DNA of 64,000 nucleotides from UBA8389 sp942493385 (GTDB lineage Bacteria; Bacteroidota; Bacteroidia; Bacteroidales; UBA1402). Location: contig OW818699.1 in the NCBI GenBank assembly GCA_942493385.1, forward strand, positions 1,612,001 through 1,676,000, in the 5' to 3' direction. This document shows positions 1 to 8,744 of this stretch, piece by piece (position 1 is the stretch's first letter; the number at the start of each line of letters is the position of its first letter). A program made the position numbers and the translations under genes. The notes below the pieces were generated by a model that saw only the letters and a list, made by a program, of their open reading frames with translations, had not been told where the DNA came from and made no database searches.

Positions 1-862
1 GCGGACGGCGAAGAATCAGGGAAACTTCACGGTAAGCGACGGCTTGTTTGGACAAATCATCGTAAACCACCAAGGCATGACGTCCTGAATCACGGAAGAA
101 TTCACCGATGGCAGCACCGGCGTATGGAGCGTAGAACTGCATGGCAGCAGGCATGGAAGCCGGAGCAGAAACCACACAGGTGTATTCCATGGCACCGTGT
201 TTTTCCAAAGTCTGAACCAAACCTGCAACGGTTGAGCCTTTTTGTCCGATGGCCACGTAAATGCAGAAAACGGGTTCCCCTTTCAGGAAGTTGTCGCGTT
301 GATTGATGATGGCATCGATGGCAATGGCGGTTTTTCCGGTCTGACGGTCACCAATAATGAGTTCGCGTTGTCCACGACCAATAGGTATCTGGGAGTCAAT
401 GGCTTTGAGCCCGGTTTGAAGCGGCTCGCTCACTCGTTGACGGAAAATGACACCCGGAGCCTTGCGTTCGAGCGGCAATTCGTAAAGGGTGCCTTTGACT
501 GGTCCTTTGCCGTCGATGGGATTGCCGAGCGTATCGATGACACGACCCATCAGGCCTTCACCCACACGGATGGAAGCGATGCGGCCGGTACGTTTCACGG
601 AGTAGCCTTCTTTGATTTCTTCGGAGGAACCGAAAAGTACGACACCCACGTTGTCTTCTTCCAGATTGAGCACCACGCCCATCATTCCGTTCTGGAATTC
701 AACCAGTTCGTTGGATTGAACGTTGTCCAGTCCATAGATGCGTGCCACACCGTCACTCACTTGCAGAACTTTGCCGACTTCTTCCAACTTCAGACTGTCT
801 TCCAGACCTGCCAGTTGCTTTTTGAGAATATCGAAAACTTCACTTGGTTTGATATCGGACAT
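1..862 (-). CDS. atpA: ATP synthase F1 subunit alpha (partial, C-terminus outside window)
   Basis: This is the regulatory nucleotide-binding alpha subunit of the F1 head of ATP synthase. Reading from the ATG at 862-860, the frame stays open to the window edge, so about 287 residues are present and the C-terminal part lies to the left. The translation begins MSDIKPSEVFDILKKQL and contains the alpha-type Walker A GDRQTGKT, encoded near 340, preceded by the family-typical QRELII. It is the last subunit gene seen in the minus-strand atp operon, 26 bases after atpH. In this phylum atpG usually follows and would lie outside the window. The identification is secure. Confidence 0.96.
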   Translation of the reverse strand, partial: MSDIKPSEVFDILKKQLAGLEDSLKLEEVGKVLQVSDGVARIYGLDNVQSNELVEFQNGMMGVVLNLEEDNVGVVLFGSSEEIKEGYSVKRTGRIASIRVGEGLMGRVIDTLGNPIDGKGPVKGTLYELPLERKAPGVIFRQRVSEPLQTGLKAIDSQIPIGRGQRELIIGDRQTGKTAIAIDAIINQRDNFLKGEPVFCIYVAIGQKGSTVAGLVQTLEKHGAMEYTCVVSAPASMPAAMQFYAPYAGAAIGEFFRDSGRHALVVYDDLSKQAVAYREVSLILRRP

Positions 863-888
863 ATAGATCTTTTTTTAATTCTTTACTA

Positions 889-1428
889 TTAATCGCGCAA
901 AAGTTCGGTGCGGATGTTTTCCAACTCGGTCCGAATGCTTGAATCCATGCGGTAATTGTCTACTTCGAGTATAAAGCCGCCCATGATGTCGGGTTCCACA
1001 TCCGTAGTCAGTTCAATGGAGGCATTAAACTGTTTGTCAACCAATTGCCTTATTTTTGTGATGGATGAATCTTTCAGTGGTAGGGCAGAAGTGATTTTTC
1101 CGATCACCACGCGTTCTTTTTCCCGATAGATTTTTTGGAAGGACATGGAGATGAACACCATGAATTCTTCGCGGCCTTTGTCGATGACGAAACCGAAAAA
1201 ATCAGCCAACAATGATTTTGGTTTGCAGCCAGAAGCGGTGATAAGCAGTGCTAATTTTTCTGCTCGGGTATGCATGGGGTTGGCCAAGGTATGGGCAAGG
1301 GCAGGCACTTCAAAAAATGCTTGCGTGAGCCGTTCCATGGACAGATAAATCTCCTTTTGGAGGTTCTTTTCCTCAGCCAGCGCATACAACGCCTGTGCGT
1401 ACCGAACCGATATTTTGCCTTCGTTCAT
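889..1428 (-). CDS. atpH: ATP synthase F1 subunit delta
   Basis: This is the delta (OSCP-like) subunit, which ties the peripheral stalk to the top of the F1 head. It has 179 residues, the usual length. The N-terminal helical domain starts MNEGKISVRYAQALYALAEE, the classic RYAxAL signature. The C-terminal region contains EPDIMGGFILEVDNYRMD, matching the conserved GGxxxxxxxxxxD segment of the family. It lies between atpF and atpA in the same orientation with short gaps. The identification is secure. Confidence 0.96.
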   Translation of the reverse strand: MNEGKISVRYAQALYALAEEKNLQKEIYLSMERLTQAFFEVPALAHTLANPMHTRAEKLALLITASGCKPKSLLADFFGFVIDKGREEFMVFISMSFQKIYREKERVVIGKITSALPLKDSSITKIRQLVDKQFNASIELTTDVEPDIMGGFILEVDNYRMDSSIRTELENIRTELLRD

Positions 1429-1461
1429 CGTGTTTTATACTCGAATTAGTTTTTCAACGAG

Positions 1462-1962
1462 TTAATTTTTCATTTGATTGGCTTCGTCCAGCATTTTGTT
1501 GACGAGTTCCATCTGTGCAGCATCCCCTTCCAGGTTCTTGCGCAAAAGTTTGCCTGCAATGCTCACCGAAAGGAGTGCCACTTGGTTGCGGACCTCTTTC
1601 AACGCCAATTCCTTTTCGTTCTGAATGCTTTGACGTGCATCGGCAATCAGCTTGTCAGCTTCCGTCCTGGCCTGGTTTTTTGCATCGTCGATTAGCTTTT
1701 CACGCAACAGTTGAACTTCCTTCAAGATGGCATTCTGCTCTTCGCGGGCTTCAGCCAGGATGACGGTCCGTTCCTCCTTGATGCTTTCCAGCTTCTGGTA
1801 GGCCTGATCGGCAGCTTGCACCGAATTCGTGATGTACTTCTCACGTTCGGCGATAGCCTTTGTTATAAACGGCCAGGCAAATTTTCCCAGAATGCCCACC
1901 ACCGTCAAAAAGACGATCAGCATCCAAAAAATCAACCCGGTTTCCGGAGTGAATAATCCCAT
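1462..1962 (-). CDS. atpF: ATP synthase Fo subunit b
   Basis: This is the peripheral-stalk b subunit, 166 residues, acting at the inner membrane as a dimer. It has a single N-terminal membrane helix (about residues 8-32, around FWMLIVFLTVVGILGKFAW). A long charged helix rich in Glu, Lys, Ala and Gln follows to the C-terminus, as expected for the stator coiled coil. It sits 7 bases after atpE and 33 before atpH. Only one b-type gene is visible, so the stalk is probably a homodimer. Confidence 0.96.
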   Translation of the reverse strand: MGLFTPETGLIFWMLIVFLTVVGILGKFAWPFITKAIAEREKYITNSVQAADQAYQKLESIKEERTVILAEAREEQNAILKEVQLLREKLIDDAKNQARTEADKLIADARQSIQNEKELALKEVRNQVALLSVSIAGKLLRKNLEGDAAQMELVNKMLDEANQMKN

Positions 1963-1969
1963 GGTGAAC

Positions 1970-2236
1970 TTACATTACGATAGCGAGAACGGCTACGATG
2001 ATTGCAAAAAGGGCAACACCTTCTACCAATACGCAAGCAATCAACATGTTCGTACGAATGTCATTGGTGGATTCCGGCTGACGAGCAATGGCTTCAACGG
2101 CTGAACCGCCAATTCTACCGATACCGATACCGGCTCCGATAGCTGCGATTCCAGCGCCCAATGCGGCACCCAATTTGGCAAAAGCTGCGAGGGAAGTTGC
2201 ACCAGCGGCAGCTTGAAGAAGGATAGTAGTTAACAT
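1970..2236 (-). CDS. atpE: ATP synthase Fo subunit c
   Basis: This is the proteolipid c subunit forming the rotor ring, 88 residues and two membrane helices. The polar loop ARQPES is the conserved RQP motif that contacts the central stalk. The ion-carrying carboxylate is Glu72 in LVEGVALF. The residue after it is Gly rather than Ser/Thr, and helix 1 lacks the Gln seen in Na+-binding rings such as that of Ilyobacter. I therefore infer a proton-driven ring. The N-terminus is Ala-rich and slightly extended. Confidence 0.97.
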   Translation of the reverse strand: MLTTILLQAAAGATSLAAFAKLGAALGAGIAAIGAGIGIGRIGGSAVEAIARQPESTNDIRTNMLIACVLVEGVALFAIIVAVLAIVM

Positions 2237-2272
2237 AATGACTAGGTTTTAAAGTATGAATTAAATTAAATT

Positions 2273-3385
2273 TCAATGGTGGGCCACTGCATGCGCGTCA
2301 TGCGGTTCCGGATGCGCCATCCCGATAAAGAAGGAGGTCAGCATGGTGAACACGTAAGCTTGCAGGAAAATAACCAACAATTCCAACAAGTTCATGAAGA
2401 TGGCAAAAAACAGGGCAAATATGGAAACGCCAGTACCCATGAGCGGGCTGATGGCTCCGAAAATGAAAATCATGGCCATAAACACCATGGCTATCATGTG
2501 TCCAGCCAACATGTTGGCGAACAGACGAATGCAGAGTGCGAGCGGCTTGGTGAACACGCTGACCAGTTCCAGGAACGGCATCAGCGGGATGGGGAAACGA
2601 AGCCAGGAGGGCATGGTGGGGACCAAAAAGATTTCCTTCCAATATTCCTTGTTGGCGAAGACGTTGATGATGAGCAGTGACAAAACGGCCAGAACCATGG
2701 TGGTGGCAATGTTACCGGTCAGGTTGGCTCCCCCTGGGAAAAGTGGTACGATTCCCATCATGTTGTTGATGAGGATAAAGAAAAACAAGGTGAGCAAGTA
2801 GGGTGCATATTTGGCATAACCCTTGCCAACACCGGGTTTGATCACTTCGTCCAACATGAAAACGATGACGAATTCGATGGCGCCTTGAAAACCTTTGGGT
2901 GCTTTCATCGGGTCACGTTTGTAGAATTTGGCCAGGCTCAGGAAAATCCACAAAAGCAGCATGGCCGAAATCAATAATGAGGCCACATTCTTGGTGATGC
3001 TCAGATCTAAAGGCCGAACTTGTTGATTTCCAACAATTTCCACTAATTTTCCTTTGAATGCGCCCTCGGATGCCACTTCAAAACCCTGATAAGCCGATTC
3101 GCCATGATGGAATTTGGCTGAAGAAAATACAAACCAGCCGCGCGACTGACTTTTTGCAATGACCAACAAGGGGATGGAGATTTCTGTATGACCGATTTTG
3201 GTGACATGCCAACTGTAGGCGTCGCCGATGTGACCGAAAATGAATTCGCCTGGGTTGAATTTTTCTTCCTTGGCGGTTTCATTGCCTTCTTTGTGGACCG
3301 GTTCAGAAGCGAACGCAGGCAAAGCCATTACCAACAACAGCAGTAAAAGCAATTTGACACCTTTGTATATAGAATCAATCTTCAT
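2273..3385 (-). CDS. atpB: ATP synthase Fo subunit a, with long N-terminal extension
   Basis: This is the stator a subunit, which forms the ion half-channels. At 370 residues it is much longer than the roughly 270 of E. coli. The extra length is N-terminal: a signal-like hydrophobic segment (residues 9-27, ending AFA) followed by a soluble stretch of about 100 residues before the first conserved membrane helix near 135. The essential arginine is Arg287 in LCIRLFANMLAGH. The C-terminus is His-rich. The extended form is common in Bacteroidota; its role is unknown to me. The start overlaps the end of the upstream small membrane gene by 11 bases, which suggests translational coupling. Confidence 0.95.
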   Translation of the reverse strand: MKIDSIYKGVKLLLLLLLVMALPAFASEPVHKEGNETAKEEKFNPGEFIFGHIGDAYSWHVTKIGHTEISIPLLVIAKSQSRGWFVFSSAKFHHGESAYQGFEVASEGAFKGKLVEIVGNQQVRPLDLSITKNVASLLISAMLLLWIFLSLAKFYKRDPMKAPKGFQGAIEFVIVFMLDEVIKPGVGKGYAKYAPYLLTLFFFILINNMMGIVPLFPGGANLTGNIATTMVLAVLSLLIINVFANKEYWKEIFLVPTMPSWLRFPIPLMPFLELVSVFTKPLALCIRLFANMLAGHMIAMVFMAMIFIFGAISPLMGTGVSIFALFFAIFMNLLELLVIFLQAYVFTMLTSFFIGMAHPEPHDAHAVAHH

Positions 3386-3776
3386 TCTTGATTTCTTTAT
3401 TCTTGATCGTATTTTGTTTGTTGACCCGGACCATAATCCATGTTTCCAATATCAGATAAACGATGAAATAAGCGCCGAAGCACAGTAAAAAGGTCACCGT
3501 CTGTACTTTAACCAGCAAAATATAGAGCAGGATGATAAAAAGCGTGATCAGTATTTTTCCAGTTTTGACTGCCAGCATCATCGGAACTTTGACATTTGGG
3601 TTCAACACGACGTTGTGGAAGGTAACAACAGCAATAAAAGTGAAAAAGCTAGGAATGAATGCCAACCAAGGTGTGTAAATTTCTGGCTTCACCACCGAAA
3701 GCACGAAAACGAGCAAGCCGTAAAGCGACCAAAGCGCCAACGCCGTCATTCCAATATATTTCAGGGTACGTTTCAT
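3375..3776 (-). CDS. small four-helix membrane protein in atp operon (AtpI-like position)
   Basis: This 133-residue protein is dominated by hydrophobic segments (about 8-28, 36-56, 70-92, 94-116), consistent with four membrane helices and a charged C-terminal tail (NKQNTIKNKEIKNED). It sits between atpC and atpB, ends inside atpB and begins 2 bases after atpC, so it is certainly part of the operon. The position is that of AtpI/AtpZ assembly genes in other bacteria. I see no sequence motif that proves membership of that family. A role in Fo assembly or ion supply is inference from position only. Confidence 0.8.
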   Translation of the reverse strand: MKRTLKYIGMTALALWSLYGLLVFVLSVVKPEIYTPWLAFIPSFFTFIAVVTFHNVVLNPNVKVPMMLAVKTGKILITLFIILLYILLVKVQTVTFLLCFGAYFIVYLILETWIMVRVNKQNTIKNKEIKNED

Positions 3777-3778
3777 TT

Positions 3779-4030
3779 TTAGAGGGTACTAATTTTTTCT
3801 ACACAGACAGAAATCACATCATTTTTCACATCGGCGAAACCGTCTTCCACTGCATAATTGAATTCCTCATCAGCAACAGGGTTGATGGTCAAAATGCCCT
3901 TGTCGATGGTCGTGATGATGGGTGCATGCTGCGGCAGAACCGTAAAAAGACCTTTGGTGCCTGGGATGGTTACTGACACCACGTCGCCGTCGAACAGCGT
4001 CTTAGCAGGAGAAAGCAAGATCAGTCGCAT
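3779..4030 (-). CDS. atpC: ATP synthase F1 subunit epsilon, short form
   Basis: This is the epsilon subunit, part of the central rotor. At 83 residues it covers only the N-terminal beta-sandwich domain: LILLSPAKTLFDGDVVSVTIPG, then GLFTVLPQHAPIITTI. It ends at VEKISTL, without the C-terminal two-helix domain that in E. coli (about 139 residues) inserts into F1 and inhibits ATP hydrolysis. A frameshift is unlikely, because the stop is followed within 2 bases by the next operon gene. Short epsilons are common in this phylum. Loss of epsilon-type auto-inhibition is inference. Confidence 0.94.
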   Translation of the reverse strand: MRLILLSPAKTLFDGDVVSVTIPGTKGLFTVLPQHAPIITTIDKGILTINPVADEEFNYAVEDGFADVKNDVISVCVEKISTL

Positions 4031-4042
4031 TGATGCAGTGTA

Positions 4043-5554
4043 TTAAGCGTTGGCTTCAGCCATCAGTTTCTTACCCTTGGCAATGGCATCGTCGATGGTT
4101 CCGACCATGATGAAGGCGGATTCCGGATACTCGTCCACTGCGCCGTCCATGATCATGTTGAAACCGCGGATGGTTTCCTCGATGGGAACGATTACTCCCG
4201 GAACACCGGTGAACTGAGCCGACATGAAGAAAGGCTGGGAGAGGAACCGTTGTACGCGGCGGGCTCTGGAAACGATGAGTTTGTCTTCGTCGGAGAGTTC
4301 GTCCATACCCAAAATGGCAATGATGTCCTGCAGCTCTTTGTAGCGCTGGAGCAATTCTTTGACGCGCTGGGCGGTGTTGTAGTGTTCTTCCCCGATGATG
4401 TTCGGGTCCAGGATGCGGGAAGTGGAATCCAAGGGATCCACGGCCGGGTAGATGCCCAACTCGGAAATCTTACGGTTCAATACCGTGGTGGCGTCTAAGT
4501 GAGCGAAGGTGGTTGCAGGAGCAGGGTCGGTCAAGTCATCGGCAGGCACATAGATGGCCTGAACGGAAGTGATGGAACCGTGCTTCGTAGAAGTGATGCG
4601 TTCCTGCAACAATCCCATTTCTGTGGCCAATGTCGGTTGGTAACCAACGGCTGAAGGCATACGTCCAAGGAGTGCGGACACTTCGGAGCCTGCCTGTGTG
4701 AAACGGAAAATATTGTCGATAAAGAACAGAATGTCTTTGCCAGCGCCTTGACCACCTGCATCGCGGAACGATTCGGCCACGGTCAATGCGGAAAGGGCCA
4801 CGGATGCGCGTGCTCCGGGAGGTTCGTTCATCTGACCGAACACCAGGGTGGCCTGTGATTTTTCGAGTTCAGCAGGGTCGATGAGGGATAAATCCCAGTC
4901 ACCTTTTTCCATGCTCTTCATGAATTTTTCGCCGTAGCGGATAACGCCCGATTCCAGCATTTCGCGAAGCAAGTCGTTTCCTTCACGGGTACGTTCGCCT
5001 ACACCTGCAAATACGGAGTATCCGTTATAGCTTTTGGCAATGTTGTTGATAAGCTCCATGATGAGCACCGTTTTGCCTACACCGGCACCACCGAACAATC
5101 CGATTTTACCACCTTTGGCGTAGGGTTCGAGCAAGTCGATCACCTTGATGCCGGTAAAGAGGATTTCCTGGGTAGTCACCAAGTCTTCGTATTTGGGAAC
5201 CTCGCGGTGGATGGCATAAGCGCCTTCCATGTTCAGTTCTGGCATTCCGTCGATGGACTTGCCGGTCACGTTCATCATGCGGCCTTTGATCTGGTTGCCG
5301 ATGGGCATGGTGATGGGCGTGCCAAGCAGTTTAACGGGCATGCCGCGCATCAGACCGTCGGTGGAATCCATCGCGATGGCGCGAACGGTATCTTCTCCGA
5401 TGTGTTGCTGACACTCGATGATGAGTTTCTGACCGTTTTCACGGGTAATCTCGAGTGCATCGTGAATTTTGGGCATGTCCTTGCAGTCCTTGGGGAACGA
5501 AACGTCCACCACCGGGCCGATGACTTGTACAATTTTACCAATTGTTTTTGACAT
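4043..5554 (-). CDS. atpD: ATP synthase F1 subunit beta
   Basis: This is the catalytic beta subunit of F1. The start is ATG at 5554 (MSKTIGKIVQVIGPVVDVSF), giving 503 residues. An in-frame extension to 5671 exists but is rejected: a -7 element at 5616-5623 would start the transcript inside it, and family members begin at this Met. Walker A is GGAGVGKT, followed by the catalytic GERTREGNDL. The DELSEEDxxxV-type region appears as DELSDEDKLIV. It is the first gene of the operon, so beta and epsilon come first and alpha last, as in many Bacteroidota. Confidence 0.97.
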   Translation of the reverse strand: MSKTIGKIVQVIGPVVDVSFPKDCKDMPKIHDALEITRENGQKLIIECQQHIGEDTVRAIAMDSTDGLMRGMPVKLLGTPITMPIGNQIKGRMMNVTGKSIDGMPELNMEGAYAIHREVPKYEDLVTTQEILFTGIKVIDLLEPYAKGGKIGLFGGAGVGKTVLIMELINNIAKSYNGYSVFAGVGERTREGNDLLREMLESGVIRYGEKFMKSMEKGDWDLSLIDPAELEKSQATLVFGQMNEPPGARASVALSALTVAESFRDAGGQGAGKDILFFIDNIFRFTQAGSEVSALLGRMPSAVGYQPTLATEMGLLQERITSTKHGSITSVQAIYVPADDLTDPAPATTFAHLDATTVLNRKISELGIYPAVDPLDSTSRILDPNIIGEEHYNTAQRVKELLQRYKELQDIIAILGMDELSDEDKLIVSRARRVQRFLSQPFFMSAQFTGVPGVIVPIEETIRGFNMIMDGAVDEYPESAFIMVGTIDDAIAKGKKLMAEANA

Positions 5555-5615
5555 AAAACGAAGCTTTATGGAATGGGTGATTTGTCGGTTAACTCGTATT
5601 TTGAAAATAACGGTG

Positions 5616-5623
5616 CAAAAGTA
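5616..5623 (-). promoter_or_regulatory. -7 element of the atp operon promoter
   Basis: On the minus strand this reads TACTTTTG, a full match to TAnnTTTG. It lies 61 bases upstream of the atpD ATG in the divergent gap shared with the MarR gene. No convincing -33 TTG was found at the expected distance. Confidence 0.6.
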
Positions 5624-5690
5624 GCCAAAATTTTTCCAATGTCCTACTTGTTTTAAAAAAATCAGTGGCAAAAATTAACGCATTAATTAG

Positions 5691-5717
5691 TTAGTTAGCT
5701 AAAACTAACTATCTTTG
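5691..5717 (+). promoter_or_regulatory. MarR-gene promoter with overlapping palindromic operator candidate
   Basis: TATCTTTG at 5710-5717 matches the -7 consensus TAnnTTTG and ends 16 bases before the GTG start of the MarR gene. It overlaps an inverted repeat, TAGTTAG (5692-5698) and CTAACTA (5705-5711), separated by 6 bases. A further perfect palindrome, TTAGCTAA, lies at 5695-5702. A repressor bound here would cover the -7 element, which fits MarR autoregulation. Binding by this MarR is inference. Confidence 0.6.
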
Positions 5718-5733
5718 CAGAAAGTATTCAACA

Positions 5734-6150
5734 GTGGAAAAAATTGTCTCCGTCCTATCGAAACTCTCCAACAGCTTGGCTGAAATGGAGGAATTGGCTC
5801 GTGCAGAATCCAATCTGAAAGAACTCACCATATCGCAGATGCATTACCTGGAAGTGATCAGTCAGCTGACCAATCCCAATGTGACTGAACTGGCCACAGA
5901 GATGCAGTTGAGCAAGCCTACCGTGACGGTGGCCTTGGAAAAACTGCTTCAGAAAGGTTTTGTAACCAAAGTCGTGTCCGACGAAGACAGGCGCAGCTCC
6001 CATCTCCACCTCACCAAAAAAGGTATGCAGATCAACTTGATGCATGAAAAAGCCCACACGCGTTTCGCCGAATTGATGGCTGAATCCTTGGAACCGGCTG
6101 AACTCGAACAGTTGACCACCCTGTTGGAAAAACTGACCAAAAAACTTTAA
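5734..6150 (+). CDS. MarR family transcriptional regulator
   Basis: This is a 138-residue winged-helix regulator. The helix-turn-helix is around residues 50-72 (VTELATEMQLSKPTVTVALE). The wing follows with the family signature DEDRRSSHLHLTKKG. The N- and C-terminal helices form the dimer interface. The start is GTG at 5734, very close to the -7 element, so the leader would be only about 10 bases. It lies 59 bases upstream of a cation ATPase in the same direction, probably as an operon, with a palindrome over its own promoter. The ligand is unknown. Control of metal or cation transport is inferred from the neighbour. Confidence 0.9.
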   Translation: MEKIVSVLSKLSNSLAEMEELARAESNLKELTISQMHYLEVISQLTNPNVTELATEMQLSKPTVTVALEKLLQKGFVTKVVSDEDRRSSHLHLTKKGMQINLMHEKAHTRFAELMAESLEPAELEQLTTLLEKLTKKL

Positions 6151-6209
6151 AATTTCCGGATGGGTTCAGGAAACAGAACTAGAACCCTATAACGATAAAA
6201 TTGACCACT

Positions 6210-8744
6210 ATGCAAACGATGGCCGAAATCGCCGGACATTCTTTTACCGGACTCAACGATGCACAAGTACTGGAGAAACAATCACAAGATGGGTTCAATG
6301 AATTGCCAGCTACCAAATCAAATGGATTTTTTCAACTCGCACTGGGTATTCTTAAGGAACCCATGTTTCTACTTCTTGTTATTTGTGCAAGCCTGTACAT
6401 GGCTGTCGGTGACATCCAGGAAGGCATCATGCTGCTGGGTTTTGTCTTGTTTATCATGGGTATCGAATTCTATCAAGAACGCAAGACTGGAAAGGCGCTG
6501 GAAGCACTGAGGGAAATGTCCAGCCCCAAAGCCCGCGTTCTTCGTAACGGTGTTGAGGTGAAGATTCCCTGCCGCGAAGTGGTGGTGGACGACCTTGTTG
6601 TTCTGACTGAGGGTGAGCGAGTTCCTGCTGATGGCATTCTTTTGCATTGCATCAACATTCAAGCTGATGAATCCATGCTTACGGGTGAATCCGTACCTGT
6701 CCGCAAAATTGAATCTGACAACACTGAAAAGGATGTACTACCCGGTGGTGACGATACGCCCTTTGTTTTTTCGGGAAGCATGATTGTTCAGGGCAACGGC
6801 ATCGCTAAAGTGTTGCGCATCGGTACGGAAACGGAGATCGGTAAAATCGGAAAGGCATTGAGCAGCGTGGTGGAAGAAACAACCAAGTTGAAAACGGAGC
6901 TGAACACGCTGGTTCGAAGACTGGCCATCGGAGGTGTGTTTTTATGCCTTATTGTGGTTCTGGTATTCTTTTTGACCCGCGGCGACCTACTTCATGGATT
7001 TTTGGCTGGTCTTACCTTGGCCATGGCCATTCTGCCAGAAGAGTTTCCTGTAATCCTGACCATTTTTATGGCCTTAGGTGCGTGGCGCATGTCCAAACAC
7101 CGCGTGCTCACACGCAGGCCTGCAGTCATCGAGACCTTGGGTTCAGCCACCGTGCTTTGTACGGACAAGACGGGTACGCTAACACAGAACCGGATGACGG
7201 TCAATACGCTGTATAATAAGGTGTCTTATCTGCATACGACCGATATGAAAGGCTTTCCAGAAGATTTCCACGAAATCATCGAATACGGCATCCTTTCCAG
7301 CCAAACCAAACCAAACGACCCCATGGAGAAGGCCATCTGCCGATTGGGGAATGAATTTTTGCAGGACACTGAGCATCTGCACCATGATTGGACCATGATT
7401 CGGGAGTATTCCTTATCGAAAGAATTGTTGGCCATGTCCAGGGTGTTCAAGGAAAAATCATCAGACGAATACGTGATCGCTGCCAAAGGTGCGCCTGAAT
7501 CCATTTTCGACCTGTGTCACCTCAAAGATGCCAGCAAATACGAAGAAGCCATCCAACTGATGGCATCCAAGGGTCTTCGCGTTTTAGGGGTGGCAAAAGC
7601 GGTCGTTCCAATTGAAGCACTGCCCGAAATTCAACACGATTTCGAATTTGAATTCATTGGGCTCATCGGTTTGGCCGATCCAATACGACCTGAAGTGAAG
7701 GTGGCCGTGAAGGAATGCTACAAAGCGGGTATTCGTGTCATCATGATTACCGGTGATTATCCCGTTACTGCTCAGAACATCGGCGCTGAAATCGGGCTGA
7801 AAAATACGGACCAATGCATTACCGGCCCTGAACTGACAGCGATGAGCGAGGAAGAATTACTGAAGCGCATTGACGAAGTGAACATTTTTGCCCGTGTGGT
7901 GCCCGAACAAAAACTGAAAATCGTCAACGCTTTGAAAGCCAAAGGTGAGGTGGTTGCCATGACGGGTGACGGTGTGAACGATGCGCCTGCCTTGAAAGCC
8001 GCACACATCGGCATAGCCATGGGAGAACGCGGTACGGATGTGGCTCGCGAAGCTTCTTCGTTGGTGCTGACCGACGATAATTTCTCCTCCATCGTAGGTG
8101 CTGTCCGCTTGGGTCGTCGTATTTTCGACAACATGCAGAAGGCGTTTGGCTATGTGTTTGCTATCCACGTGCCGGTAGCCGGACTTTCGCTGATACCCAT
8201 CTTTTTTGCTGGGGCGCCTTTGTTGCTTTTCCCTGTCCATGTGGTTTTCATGGAACTGATTATCGACCCTGCCTGTTCGGTCATTTTCGAAGCAGAGAAG
8301 GAAGAAAAGAATGTGATGAATCGTCCTCCAAGAAGTACGAAGCAGAAGTTTTTCGGTGGAAGCAAAATTTTCGTGAGTGTCATGCAGGGGCTTGCCATCC
8401 TGTTGTTGGTGCTGGGAGTGTATTTTGTCGGCCTCCGTCTCGAGTATAGTGCCGAAGTGGTACGCACCATGTGTTTCACCACCCTGATTGTTTCCAACAT
8501 CCTGACCATCTTGACGAATCGGAGTTGGGAAAACAACTTGTTTCAGATCCTTAAAACTCCCAATGCGAGTGTTAAATGGATTGTAGGCGGCACCATTCTA
8601 TTCCTTATGGCTGTGCTTTTCGTGCCGTTCCTGCATGGATTGTTCAAGTTTGCTCCGCTATCTGCATTGCAAATTGCAGCATCCGTCGGAGTAGGCTGCC
8701 TGAGTATAATCTGGTTCGAGATCTATAAGGCCGTAAAGAAGTAA
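6210..8744 (+). CDS. P-type cation-transporting ATPase (P2-like)
   Basis: This is an inner-membrane ATP-driven cation pump. I prefer the ATG at 6210 (844 residues); a TTG at 6201 in frame would add three. The N-terminal cation-ATPase domain is followed by the actuator motif LTGESVPV. The phosphorylation site is DKTGTLTQ with Asp319, and the hinge motif is MTGDGVNDAPALK. About ten membrane helices are visible. The transport-site helix reads PEEFPVIL instead of the PEGLP of sarcoplasmic-type Ca2+ pumps, so the ion cannot be assigned safely. Ca2+ or Mn2+ are possible. It sits behind a MarR gene and ends one base before apbE, which is convergent. Confidence 0.9.
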   Translation: MQTMAEIAGHSFTGLNDAQVLEKQSQDGFNELPATKSNGFFQLALGILKEPMFLLLVICASLYMAVGDIQEGIMLLGFVLFIMGIEFYQERKTGKALEALREMSSPKARVLRNGVEVKIPCREVVVDDLVVLTEGERVPADGILLHCINIQADESMLTGESVPVRKIESDNTEKDVLPGGDDTPFVFSGSMIVQGNGIAKVLRIGTETEIGKIGKALSSVVEETTKLKTELNTLVRRLAIGGVFLCLIVVLVFFLTRGDLLHGFLAGLTLAMAILPEEFPVILTIFMALGAWRMSKHRVLTRRPAVIETLGSATVLCTDKTGTLTQNRMTVNTLYNKVSYLHTTDMKGFPEDFHEIIEYGILSSQTKPNDPMEKAICRLGNEFLQDTEHLHHDWTMIREYSLSKELLAMSRVFKEKSSDEYVIAAKGAPESIFDLCHLKDASKYEEAIQLMASKGLRVLGVAKAVVPIEALPEIQHDFEFEFIGLIGLADPIRPEVKVAVKECYKAGIRVIMITGDYPVTAQNIGAEIGLKNTDQCITGPELTAMSEEELLKRIDEVNIFARVVPEQKLKIVNALKAKGEVVAMTGDGVNDAPALKAAHIGIAMGERGTDVAREASSLVLTDDNFSSIVGAVRLGRRIFDNMQKAFGYVFAIHVPVAGLSLIPIFFAGAPLLLFPVHVVFMELIIDPACSVIFEAEKEEKNVMNRPPRSTKQKFFGGSKIFVSVMQGLAILLLVLGVYFVGLRLEYSAEVVRTMCFTTLIVSNILTILTNRSWENNLFQILKTPNASVKWIVGGTILFLMAVLFVPFLHGLFKFAPLSALQIAASVGVGCLSIIWFEIYKAVKK

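Noticed and set aside
242..892. Open frame of 216 codons on the plus strand
   Set aside because: It is the antisense shadow of atpA, whose minus-strand translation is clearly conserved.
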